Shown piece after piece: positions 26,365 through 34,113 of a stretch of DNA of 64,000 nt (positions are counted from its first letter, which is position 1; each line of letters opens with the position of its first letter). Source of the stretch: Robiginitomaculum sp. (GTDB taxonomy: Bacteria > Pseudomonadota > Alphaproteobacteria > Caulobacterales > Maricaulaceae). Location of the stretch: assembly GCA_015485335.1 (NCBI GenBank), contig WFTT01000118.1, forward strand, positions 1 through 64,000, written 5' to 3'. Made by a program: the position numbers and the translations under genes. The notes below the pieces were generated by a model. The model saw only the letters and a program-made list of their open reading frames with translations. It was not told where the DNA came from and ran no database searches.

Positions 26365-26654
26365 CGGGCTTCTCCACGACGGCGGGTGCGCGACAGGGCC
26401 ACATCCAGCGCGCGATAACGGAAGAATTTCAAAATGGCGATGGTGGCGATAAAATTCATCAAGGCATACAACAGGGCAATATCCACTGCATCAGATCGCC
26501 CGATCAAAAAGGCGAACACACACAGAAAAAGAATGGTCTTGGTGCCAAAGGAATTGACCGCCAGCACCCGGTCATACAATTGGGGGCCGCGCAACAGACG
26601 CACCAGCATCAGTGACATGCTGGCCATCAATAAAAGAGACGTTGCAAAAATCAT
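26361..26654 (-). CDS. mrpF: Mrp antiporter subunit F (MnhF)
   Basis: A 97-residue subunit with the family motif LVRLLRGPQLYDRVLAVNSFG and the Asp-containing helix SDAVDIALLYALMNFIATIA. The start MIFATSLLLM overlaps the mrpE stop as ATGA (26651-26654); the longer frame lies inside mrpE and is not used. Confidence 0.94.
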   Translation of the reverse strand: MIFATSLLLMASMSLMLVRLLRGPQLYDRVLAVNSFGTKTILFLCVFAFLIGRSDAVDIALLYALMNFIATIAILKFFRYRALDVALSRTRRRGEAR

Positions 26655-27142
26655 TTCACCGGATCCTTTTCGCCACTGGCTCGGGCACACCGGGCCGCCA
26701 TATCCGCAAAGCCTTCTTTGCCGGTCAGCTCTTTGAGTACCGCGTGGACGATCACTTCGTCGGCATCCAGATCGACACTGACGGTGCCGGGGGTCAGGGT
26801 AATGGAATTGGCAAACAAGGCCCGGCCCATATCGGTTTTGGGCATGGTTTTGACCCGCACCATACGAGGGGTCAGCACCATATCAGGTTGTAAAATCGTG
26901 CGGATGACGATGATGTTGGCCTTGATGACTTCCCATAACAGCCAGGGCCAGTACATAAAAAAACGCCACAATTTGTGATAGGGCGAGGTTTCGCCATCCA
27001 GGATATGCAGGCGCCAGGCAAGGGCGCTGGCAAAAATGGCTGAACCGGCACCCAGGCTAAGCAATAAAGTGCTGTCATAATGGCCCGACAGCATCAACCA
27101 AAGAACGGCCATTGCCACCGTCAAGGATAGAGCGTACCCCAT
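26651..27142 (-). CDS. mrpE: Mrp antiporter subunit E (MnhE)
   Basis: First gene of the antiporter operon, 163 residues. Two or three N-terminal helices (LSLTVAMAVLWLMLSGHY, LSLGAGSAIFASALAWRL, WPWLLWEVIKANIIVIRTIL) are followed by the conserved cytoplasmic part ALFANSITLTPGTVSVDLD. GGGGAG lies before the ATG. The promoter should be in 27,143-27,290. Gene order is mrpE-F-G-(A'/B)-C-D-D'-small ORF-D''. The complex would export Na+ or K+ in exchange for protons and aid pH and salt tolerance. Confidence 0.94.
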   Translation of the reverse strand: MGYALSLTVAMAVLWLMLSGHYDSTLLLSLGAGSAIFASALAWRLHILDGETSPYHKLWRFFMYWPWLLWEVIKANIIVIRTILQPDMVLTPRMVRVKTMPKTDMGRALFANSITLTPGTVSVDLDADEVIVHAVLKELTGKEGFADMAARCARASGEKDPVK

Positions 27143-27290
27143 TTTCTCCCCACTAATCGACTCGTTGATTACGGTCTTATTACCTCTTTTCTATCCATGT
27201 CTTTGACGCTTGGCGAGTCTTTCTGCACCGGTTTTGAAAGAGAATGTAGTTGGCTTGCAGGTCAGAGCCCTCACTAGATGATAATGCGTT

Positions 27291-29519
27291 TCATCTGCTG
27301 AAGTTGAGGGTGAAAGAAACTCCAAAACGGCGTGGTGGTTCATAGCGCACCGTTTCGTTTTCGATCAGTGGTCCAAGACCGGATCCCCAGAGTTTGTTCA
27401 CCATGGGCAGGTTTACATTGCCCAGGTTTTTGACCCAAAGTTTTGCCCGCCAGCGCCCATTTGGGGCTTCATAGTCCAGGGCTCCATTTACCACCCCGTA
27501 ATCGCCCACAAAGGCCAGCTCGCCCGGCGGCGTGGTTTTGGGGGCGGTGCGGTTGGCGTAATCCAGATGGGCGCTCAAGGCGCTGCCATTGGCAAGGGGA
27601 AGGCGGTAATCGGCGGCCGCGCTGAACGTCCAGACTGGGGCGGTGCCAAAACTGGTGCCGGCCAGATCAACTCCGGGGCGTGGCGTAAAATCATCATAGC
27701 GCGAATGCACATAGCCTGCCGCCGCGGTGATTTTCAGGCGCGAGGTAAGTCGGGCCGCTAGGTCAGTCTCAAAACCATTTATGTGGGCCCTGGCGGCATT
27801 GGTCAGGCTGCGCAAAAACAAAAACGGCTCTTGAGATATGGAAACCTGAATATCGGTATATTGCATGGTAAAGGCGGCGGCATTGACCCGCAGCCGATTA
27901 CCAAAAAGGCTCGTCTTTAATCCGGTTTCATAATTGGTCAGAAATTCTGGCCGGGTAAAAAAGCCGCTGGGCGCATTGATGTCGGCGGCAGAGACAAAAT
28001 TATCCTTGATTGCGGCACTGCGATAACCGCGGCTAATACTGCCATAGGCCATGACCGTATCGGTAAGCTGATAACGCAGGCCACCCATCCATGACAGCGG
28101 GTGGTGGCGTACCTGCGAGGTAGCCTGCAAAGGCGGCAGACCAAACACACCAAACACCTCACCAAAGCTGCGATAATCGACGCGTTTATGGTCGTTGGTA
28201 AAACGCAAGCCGCCATAGGCCGTCAGTTGGTCGCTTAGGTGGAAATTGGCATGGGCAAAGGCCGCCTTGCTGGTAGTTTTGGTGCGCACCTGTTGCCCGT
28301 CCAGCGTGTCGGCGGGGTGGAATTGCGGGGGAATGCCCAGCACCTGTTCCAAAAAGGCACTGCCCATCACCGGAAAGGTCGGGTTGAAATCGCGCCGGGC
28401 ATCCAGAAAATAAAGACCGAACAGATAATCAAGGCGTTTGTATTGTGGTGAGGTAAGGCGAACCTCTTGGGAAAGCTCTCGCGCGCCGCCATCAAATTGC
28501 GCCACGGTGATGGATTGCGGCAACCGGTCGCCGTCCTGAATATAAAAATCATCCACCTGAGACCAGCCACTTGTCCAGCTCAGCGTGTGACCATTGGCAA
28601 ACTCATAATTGGCATTCAGAGAAGCCCGTCTAACGGTTTGTTTCTGGAACTCATCCTGATCAAGATTGATGGTATAGGGGATGGTGTCCGAACCGATATT
28701 GGTTGTCGCCTCGCCCAGTGCGTTGGGGCGATCATCTATCTTTTGCGCACTGAAAACCAGACGGGCATCCAGACGGGAATTGGGCGTGTAATAAAGCTGT
28801 GCATTATAAAAGAGATGATCCTCGGCCCCGGCCTTGCGTCCGGTAAAGGCATTTTTGATATAGCCGCCTTTATTGCTTTTTATGGCGGCCAGACGAAGAA
28901 AAAGTACGTCCTTGACCACAGGAGTGCTGGCACTGGCCAGAATTTGACGCAAGCCATAACTGCCTGTCTCGACCTGCACTTTACCTTCGGGCAGGGAGGC
29001 TGGTTTTTTGGTGGTGATATTGATGGCACCGCCAATGGTGTCGCGGCCAAAGAGCGTGCCTTGGGGGCCTTTGAGAACCTCAATGTGATCCACGTCAAAC
29101 ATGGCGATATTCATGGCGGTATCGGCGGAAACATACACCCCGTCCACGTAAACGCCGACTGAGCGGCCTGAGCTGCGCGTGATGCCCGCATTAATGCCAC
29201 GCATGGTGATAAAGCTCTGGCCGGCCTCAGTAGAGGCAGGCATCCACATATTGGCTACATGATCGCTCAAATCCTCCAGAGCCGGGGCATGATAGGCCTC
29301 TAAGTGCGCGGCGGAAAAGGCAGAGATGGACATGGGTACGTTTTGCAGGTTTTCGGGTCGCCGCGTGGCAGTCACGATGATCTCGTATAGCGTATCATCC
29401 TTGACCGGTTTCTCCGGTATGTAGGCCGCCGCGACCGTGGGCATTGCCAAAATGCCGGCGCATGACAACAAAGGTAAAATCGCGATTGCAATTGTCTTGT
29501 CAGTAAATGTGTTGCTCAT
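27291..29519 (-). CDS. TonB-dependent receptor under FMN riboswitch control
   Basis: A 742-residue outer-membrane receptor. It has a signal peptide (IAILPLLSCAGILAMPTVAAA), a TonB box (YEIIVTATRR, about residue 45), a plug domain (VPMSISAFSA, GVYVDGVYVS, IEVLKGPQGTLFGRDTIGGA) and a 22-strand-type barrel ending RFGVSFTLNFSR. ATG 29519 starts a proper signal peptide; an in-frame ATG at 29558 is possible and would add 13 residues. By general class the plug resembles FyuA/CirA-like receptors, whose substrates are very diverse. The complete FMN riboswitch in the leader makes riboflavin, FMN or a flavin-containing compound the likely substrate: uptake would fall when FMN is plentiful. Energy would come from a TonB system such as that at 7,930-14,057. 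Confidence 0.92.
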   Translation of the reverse strand: MSNTFTDKTIAIAILPLLSCAGILAMPTVAAAYIPEKPVKDDTLYEIIVTATRRPENLQNVPMSISAFSAAHLEAYHAPALEDLSDHVANMWMPASTEAGQSFITMRGINAGITRSSGRSVGVYVDGVYVSADTAMNIAMFDVDHIEVLKGPQGTLFGRDTIGGAINITTKKPASLPEGKVQVETGSYGLRQILASASTPVVKDVLFLRLAAIKSNKGGYIKNAFTGRKAGAEDHLFYNAQLYYTPNSRLDARLVFSAQKIDDRPNALGEATTNIGSDTIPYTINLDQDEFQKQTVRRASLNANYEFANGHTLSWTSGWSQVDDFYIQDGDRLPQSITVAQFDGGARELSQEVRLTSPQYKRLDYLFGLYFLDARRDFNPTFPVMGSAFLEQVLGIPPQFHPADTLDGQQVRTKTTSKAAFAHANFHLSDQLTAYGGLRFTNDHKRVDYRSFGEVFGVFGLPPLQATSQVRHHPLSWMGGLRYQLTDTVMAYGSISRGYRSAAIKDNFVSAADINAPSGFFTRPEFLTNYETGLKTSLFGNRLRVNAAAFTMQYTDIQVSISQEPFLFLRSLTNAARAHINGFETDLAARLTSRLKITAAAGYVHSRYDDFTPRPGVDLAGTSFGTAPVWTFSAAADYRLPLANGSALSAHLDYANRTAPKTTPPGELAFVGDYGVVNGALDYEAPNGRWRAKLWVKNLGNVNLPMVNKLWGSGLGPLIENETVRYEPPRRFGVSFTLNFSR

Positions 29520-29547
29520 AAATTCAGTCCCAAAGCCAAGGCAACAG

Positions 29548-29610
29548 CTTCGGGGCATTTCACAGAAAACCGCCCACGCACGCGCCAAAATGCACACCAA
29601 TACTGGTGTG
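29548..29610 (-). promoter_or_regulatory. Putative expression platform of the FMN riboswitch
   Basis: Between the aptamer and the receptor gene there is a hairpin with arms cacacca/tggtgtg (29593-29610) and, further down, gccccgaag (29548-29556), which is an exact 9-nt complement of cttcggggc (29799-29807) at the aptamer's 5' edge. Pairing of these two would compete with P1 and so couple FMN binding to downstream folding. There is no U-tract typical of a terminator, so translational control seems more likely. The complementarity is seen; the mechanism is inferred. Confidence 0.5.
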
Positions 29611-29647
29611 TTTTCTGAACTCGTACGAGCTACGCTCGTCTGTTCGA

Positions 29648-29810
29648 TCTTCTACCATCCGGACTGTAACCGTCGGCTCCGGGCTCACACCGGAATCTGC
29701 TAATCTTGCCCCGCCAAAGCGGGATCATGATCGGCTCGCGGGCTCGTCGGCACCGTCTAGGACAATGCCGCATTACCGCCGGTGGGGACTTTCACCCCGC
29801 CCCGAAGACC
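29648..29810 (-). promoter_or_regulatory. FMN riboswitch (RFN element)
   Basis: On the minus strand the leader contains the conserved RFN blocks in order: cttcggggcggggtgaaagt then ccccaccggcggt (29776-29807), a variable arm, gagcccgcgagc (about 29727-29738), gcagattccggtgtgagcc (29683-29701) then ggagccgacggttacagtc (29665-29683), and the closing cggatgg..agaag (29650-29664). The 5' cttc and the 3' gaag can close P1. All conserved loops of the class are present, so it should bind FMN. Transcription must start in 29,811-29,880 or within the end of the upstream DUF2336 gene. It lies about 128 nt before the receptor's start codon. Confidence 0.96.
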
Positions 29811-29878
29811 ATTGTTGTGGACAATCCACGCGCCAAGCCTAGCAAGCGCAGGGCCGGGGTCAATACAATTTGTGGGGT

Positions 29879-31066
29879 TCAGACGAAGGCCGCGGCGCTG
29901 TTGGGCGTGGTGATTTCCAGATCTCCACTGGTGGTTATTTCGGTGGAGCCGGTGGTGGGCCGATCAGCGTTTAATGCCCAATTCCAATAGCGCAGTACGG
30001 TTTGTGCCTTGTTGGATGACAGGCCATCAAAACACCGGATGGTACGTTCCAGCGCCGGATCGGGGGTATCTGGTGCGCCGGTGGGGCGTTTGAGCGCCCG
30101 CCAAAGTTTCAGCAGATAATCACGTTTCAGGCCTGTGGCCTTGCATAAAATCGCGATGGGCTCACCGCCCTGGTCGCTAAGGATGCGGGCGCCGGTAACC
30201 GGCTTGATACCACTTAGATAAGAAATTTCTTCGGCCAGCGTGGCGTCCATGCCGGTTTCCATCGCCGTATCCACGGCATTTTCCAGACTGCTATAGGGGC
30301 TTTTATCAATAGCAGCGCGGTTGCGCTGGCGGCGCTCGATAAACTGCATGGCCTTGCGTACCAGTGGGTCCTGCCAGTCATCGGCGGCCATTCGGGAAAA
30401 TATATCCCCGGCAACGTCCTGCATAATGTCGCGTCCGACGGCAAAGCGGGTCAAAACTTGCGCCCGCTCTTTTGGCCCTGCCCACCAGAACAGGGTCATG
30501 CCCTGGGCCGGGCGCAATTCATCGCGTTTGAGCAGGGCTGCACATAGCAAAGGGTATTCGCGGCTGAGCTCCAGGGCTCTGGCCAGACCGTTTTGCGAAA
30601 GTTGTGCGCTGCGGTTTTTCAGAACGCGAGCGGTTACCTCAGGCTCACCCGGGGCCAGCAAGGCTTCGCAGACCAGTTCGTTCAGGCCACGGCGCTGGGC
30701 AATAATCAGACGATGTTCCAGCGTGGTGGTGCGGGCCGCCTCGACCAGTTGATAATCACTTAGCGCTTCGCTGTCTTCCAGTACTTGTCTGGCCACTTCG
30801 ATTTCATCATGGATGAGAAAGCGCAACAGCCCGGGGGCGGCATCAATCAGGGGGGCCACTCGGCGGGCACAGCGTTTGCGCAAATCCAGCGGACTTTGCG
30901 CCAACATTCCCACCAAAAGGTCGCCAGACATATGGCGTTCCACCGGGGTAATCCGGCTGGACGGCAGGCAGACAATATCGGCCAGGCGACGCGCTAGTAT
31001 GGTGCGCGTATGGCTTGAACTGTCCGGCGGCGCGCTATCCGTATCCATGGTCTTGGTCAATGGCAT
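29879..31066 (-). CDS. DUF2336 protein (first of two)
   Basis: A 395-residue cytosolic, all-helical protein of the DUF2336 family, found mainly in Alphaproteobacteria and of unknown function. HEAT-like helical repeats occupy residues about 50-200 (VERHMSGDLLVGMLAQSPLD, IDAAPGLLRFLIHDEIEVAR, LEHRLIIAQRRGLNELVCEA), followed by the family's second half (RAQVLTRFAVGRDIM, GGEPIAILCKATGLKRDYLL). TAGGG lies before the ATG. It is directly upstream of the riboswitch leader and not part of that control. A second, distant family member lies at 58,449. Confidence 0.85.
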   Translation of the reverse strand: MPLTKTMDTDSAPPDSSSHTRTILARRLADIVCLPSSRITPVERHMSGDLLVGMLAQSPLDLRKRCARRVAPLIDAAPGLLRFLIHDEIEVARQVLEDSEALSDYQLVEAARTTTLEHRLIIAQRRGLNELVCEALLAPGEPEVTARVLKNRSAQLSQNGLARALELSREYPLLCAALLKRDELRPAQGMTLFWWAGPKERAQVLTRFAVGRDIMQDVAGDIFSRMAADDWQDPLVRKAMQFIERRQRNRAAIDKSPYSSLENAVDTAMETGMDATLAEEISYLSGIKPVTGARILSDQGGEPIAILCKATGLKRDYLLKLWRALKRPTGAPDTPDPALERTIRCFDGLSSNKAQTVLRYWNWALNADRPTTGSTEITTSGDLEITTPNSAAAFV

Positions 31067-31139
31067 GGTTTGGCCCTAAGAATTCCTATGGCCAATCAAA
31101 CACGGGCGAGTTAATCTTTGGTCAAAGGGAAAATGCCCT

Positions 31140-31580
31140 TTAGGCCTTCGCCCGTTTTTCCACAAACAACATGCCCAGCGAGGCGAAAAAGAAGCTCAGC
31201 GCCATGATAAACAACATCGGGCTTTTCACATAACTGCTGTCATTGGCATAATCGCAATTCTGTGCATTCTGACAGGCCTCTGAAAACGCCACCGGCGCAT
31301 TGGTGCCCAGCCAGGGGGAGAGATGAAAGGCCAGGGCGCCGCCCAGAACCGCCAGTGCCAACAGGGCACCAAAGATGCGGGTGCGTGGTACAATGATCAG
31401 TATGGCGGCGCTGATTTCGGCAAGGCCCGTGGCCATGCGCACCTCCGGTTCAAACAGGCTAATGCCGGAATGGATTGCCAGATATTGAAAAACCGGATTG
31501 TGCGGCCCCATTTTTTGTACGCCCATCAGCACAAAAAACGCTGCCAGAACTATGGCCAGAACCCAACGAAAAATCGACAT
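31140..31580 (-). CDS. DoxX-like small membrane protein
   Basis: A 146-residue protein with four hydrophobic segments (RWVLAIVLAAFFVLMGVQKM, EISAAILIIVPRTRIFGALL and ALAVLGGALAFHL, LFIMALSFFFASLGMLFVE), resembling the DoxX/DoxD-like family. A periplasmic loop holds two Cys (CQNAQNCDYANDSSY) that could form a disulfide. Function is unknown; some relatives act with sulfur or redox systems. It lies between sufE and the DUF2336 gene. Confidence 0.7.
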   Translation of the reverse strand: MSIFRWVLAIVLAAFFVLMGVQKMGPHNPVFQYLAIHSGISLFEPEVRMATGLAEISAAILIIVPRTRIFGALLALAVLGGALAFHLSPWLGTNAPVAFSEACQNAQNCDYANDSSYVKSPMLFIMALSFFFASLGMLFVEKRAKA

Positions 31581-31681
31581 CTACCCACTCTCTCCACTCT
31601 CTTTACTTGGTGAAGCAACAGCGTATCAGGTCCCGTATCGCTGGATCAATGCACGCTTTCGTGAGGTAAATGAGAGCAAAT

Positions 31682-32113
31682 TCAGGCTTTTGCCAGTGCC
31701 GCTTCGGCCACAGCGCGTATACGGGCGATCATGGCGCCCAGCCCGTTGGAGCGTTGGGCAGACAAATTGTCGGCCATGCCAATGGCTTCGAAGACCGCTT
31801 TGACATCCAAGTCTAATATCTCTTTGGCTGGGCGGTCAGAGAGCAAACGGATCAGTAAGGCAGCCAGGCCGCGGACGATATGAGCATCGCTGTCGGCCCG
31901 AAAATGCAGGCGTGGCGGATTCCCAGGTAGAATTTCACTGACCAGCCAGACTTGGCTGACACAACCCTGAACCTTGTTGGTATCATTGCGTTCGTTGTCG
32001 CTGAGTGGTTCCAGCGCTTTGCCAAGTTCGATGACATGGCGATAGCGTTCTTCCCAGTCATCAAGAAAGTCAAATTCATCGATAAGATCGTTTGCGCGGG
32101 GATCGTCCATCAT
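31682..32113 (-). CDS. sufE: SufE family cysteine desulfurase partner
   Basis: A 143-residue protein that accepts sulfur from a SufS/CsdA-type cysteine desulfurase as a persulfide and passes it to Fe-S cluster assembly. The active Cys lies in KVQGCVSQVWL, and the frame LIDEFDFLDDWEERYRHVIE at the N-terminus and GLGAMIARIR near the C-terminus match the family. Two adjacent ATGs (32113, 32110) are possible starts; neither has a strong Shine-Dalgarno, and a TTG further up looks worse. No suf operon is nearby. Confidence 0.94.
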   Translation of the reverse strand: MMDDPRANDLIDEFDFLDDWEERYRHVIELGKALEPLSDNERNDTNKVQGCVSQVWLVSEILPGNPPRLHFRADSDAHIVRGLAALLIRLLSDRPAKEILDLDVKAVFEAIGMADNLSAQRSNGLGAMIARIRAVAEAALAKA

Positions 32114-32191
32114 CGCCAGATATCTTTTCAAAACACAGGATCACTGTTCTGGCACATAATCGCCCATAAGGCCGCTGGCAAGGAGGAGAGA

Positions 32192-32473
32192 TCAGTTGAT
32201 AGAGTTCTTGCGCTTTGGCTTGTCCGACAGGGTATTGGACAATGTGGTGGCGGCCACCGACAATATTTCGCGGCTGGCAGCGGTGGTCTTGAGGGCAGAT
32301 TCGCAGATCTCTGGCTGACGGCGGCAAAAGCTGGCCCCTGCCGCTGCTACATCCAGCACGGTTGCCGAAGACACCCTGGCTACAGCCTTGGGTGTCTTCA
32401 GCGCCGAGGGATCCCGCGGCAGGAACAGGCATACAATGCCCGCCCAGAATATGGATTTTATAATGAAACCCAC
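32192..32473 (-). CDS. DUF5330 small membrane-anchored protein
   Basis: A 93-residue protein with an N-terminal hydrophobic anchor (MGFIIKSIFWAGIVCLFLP) and a periplasmic part with the CRRQPEIC motif typical of DUF5330 proteins of Alphaproteobacteria. The two Cys probably form a disulfide. Function is unknown. It lies upstream of sufE on the same strand, with a gap of 78 bp. Confidence 0.8.
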   Translation of the reverse strand: MGFIIKSIFWAGIVCLFLPRDPSALKTPKAVARVSSATVLDVAAAGASFCRRQPEICESALKTTAASREILSVAATTLSNTLSDKPKRKNSIN

Positions 32474-32704
32474 GATTTATCCTCATTTCGTACACACTAT
32501 CATGCACGGTATGAGGGGAGTATGCGCACACACGCCATAAACTCAAGCAAAGCCTGTAAGTGCCGTTAAGAAGCAGTTAGCCGGTCCATCAGTTTTGACA
32601 TAATATTGGGTCAAATTCGGCGCAGGATTAATTAAAATTGTGTGGATTTGAGCATGTTTACAGGGCCACCAGCCTGGGCCGGCATCCATGCTGGTCTGGT
32701 TTAT

Positions 32705-33856
32705 CTAGTGGGTGGCCTGGTGGTGACCGTCAATAAATTCGGCAATACAGCGCCCGGAATCCTTGAGTTGGTGGCGTGCAATACAAAAACTGTCCTCATA
32801 GACAAATCGTGTGGCGGCCACGCACTGGTTCAGATGCAGGCGGGCCCAGTCAACACACTCGGCCATCGTATCAGACAGTCCCCGCGAGCCCAGAGCCCCG
32901 GGATAGGGGGTGGATGGATCCAGAATCTGCAAGGCGGCATTGGCTAGAATGTTCTGCAGTTCTCCTGCATAAGCCGGGGCCGCGCTAAGGGTGGGAATGG
33001 CCAGAGATGGGCTGGAAGCCAAAGCCGCATCTGGGCCGATGTTGCTCACCAGTTTTTTCAACAGGCCGCCTTTTGCCGGTTTTCTGGAAGGAATGGCATT
33101 GGCCGCCATTAGCGGGCTGAGCAGTGGCGGCTGTAGCGAATAGGCGCGCAATAGTGGTTGTAACAGATCATTTGAAATGGTTTGCGGTGCATAAGGGGCA
33201 TTGCGCAAGGCCGCCAGCCTGAGGGCTTTGCCACCACGGACACGGCTTGCCCATTTCAGGCGCTGAAGGGAATAGGCAAGATCCTTGTATATGCCACCGG
33301 CCAGTAAAGCGGCCTGGCCGTCTTTTCTGATCTGGCGCAAGACCTGTTCGCGGGCCTGGGCAATGCCGGGCATTTGTTCCACATAGGCCGGATTGGCGCG
33401 CAAGTTCGCAATCAGGCTCTGGCGGTCATATTGCCGGCCCCATGCCTGTATGCCAGAGGAAAATGCAGGGGTCTGCATGGCCTGTAAAATGGCATAGGCC
33501 CGAAATGAGTGTGATAGTTTTGGACCGTCAAAACTGGCCAGATCCCCCATCAGGTGTTCCAGGTCTTCTGCAGAACGCGGCGGTACTTTGGCGGCGTGGT
33601 CAATAATATCCAAAAAGCGTGCATAGGGACCGGCGGCCAGTACCAGATCCGGCATGGGGGTTGAAGGCGCAGGCGCGGGTGTGGATGGGCTTTGCAGTGG
33701 CGCCATTGTGGTCATGGGCCCGCTATTTTGCGGCTCATTACTGGTGGCGTTGGATGCAAGAACAGAAGGACGGTCAGCGATCACAGCCTGGGCCAGACTA
33801 CCCTGGCAAAGCAAGAGCAAGACGGCACCGATATAAAAAATACGCGATCGGAGCAT
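32705..33856 (-). CDS. Secreted protein of unknown function
   Basis: A 383-residue exported protein I do not recognise. The signal peptide is MLRSRIFYIGAVLLLLCQGS followed by LAQA; a Pro/Ser/Thr-rich stretch follows (SPSTPAPAPSTPMPD), then a mostly helical body. The C-terminal 60 residues contain three Cys (AECVDWARLHLNQCVAATR, DSFCIARHQLKDSGRC adds a fourth), which suggests a small disulfide-bonded domain. The frame is open 36 nt further to a GTG, but ATG 33856 has GGGAAAAGG just upstream and gives a proper signal peptide. It is divergent from the histidine kinase. Confidence 0.72.
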   Translation of the reverse strand: MLRSRIFYIGAVLLLLCQGSLAQAVIADRPSVLASNATSNEPQNSGPMTTMAPLQSPSTPAPAPSTPMPDLVLAAGPYARFLDIIDHAAKVPPRSAEDLEHLMGDLASFDGPKLSHSFRAYAILQAMQTPAFSSGIQAWGRQYDRQSLIANLRANPAYVEQMPGIAQAREQVLRQIRKDGQAALLAGGIYKDLAYSLQRLKWASRVRGGKALRLAALRNAPYAPQTISNDLLQPLLRAYSLQPPLLSPLMAANAIPSRKPAKGGLLKKLVSNIGPDAALASSPSLAIPTLSAAPAYAGELQNILANAALQILDPSTPYPGALGSRGLSDTMAECVDWARLHLNQCVAATRFVYEDSFCIARHQLKDSGRCIAEFIDGHHQATH

Positions 33857-34113
33857 TAAACCTTTTCCCAGACAAATTACATTCAATCGCACCCTAACAC
33901 AAAAATGGCTGCAATTCCCTTACCGGTATAATAGCGCAGAGAATCATCATTACCAAGGGCAGCGCCGCGGCGTGGCGCCGCAATGACAATAAAGTTAACG
34001 ATATCTAAAAGCGAAAATAATTGAATAATTACAACATAGTAAGGCGAGTTTCTGACTGTGGTTGGGTGGTGGTGATTCAGGATTTGTTAACGGTGTAAGC
34101 AAAGACTTGCACC

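Noticed and set aside
29648..29810. Cobalamin riboswitch before the TonB-dependent receptor
   Set aside because: First guess because B12 switches often precede such receptors, but the conserved blocks are those of the FMN element, not the B12 box.
33955..33985. GC-rich inverted repeat gcgccgcggcg/tggcgccgc before the kinase
   Set aside because: Short and without a T-run or resemblance to the REP copies elsewhere in the window; could be chance.
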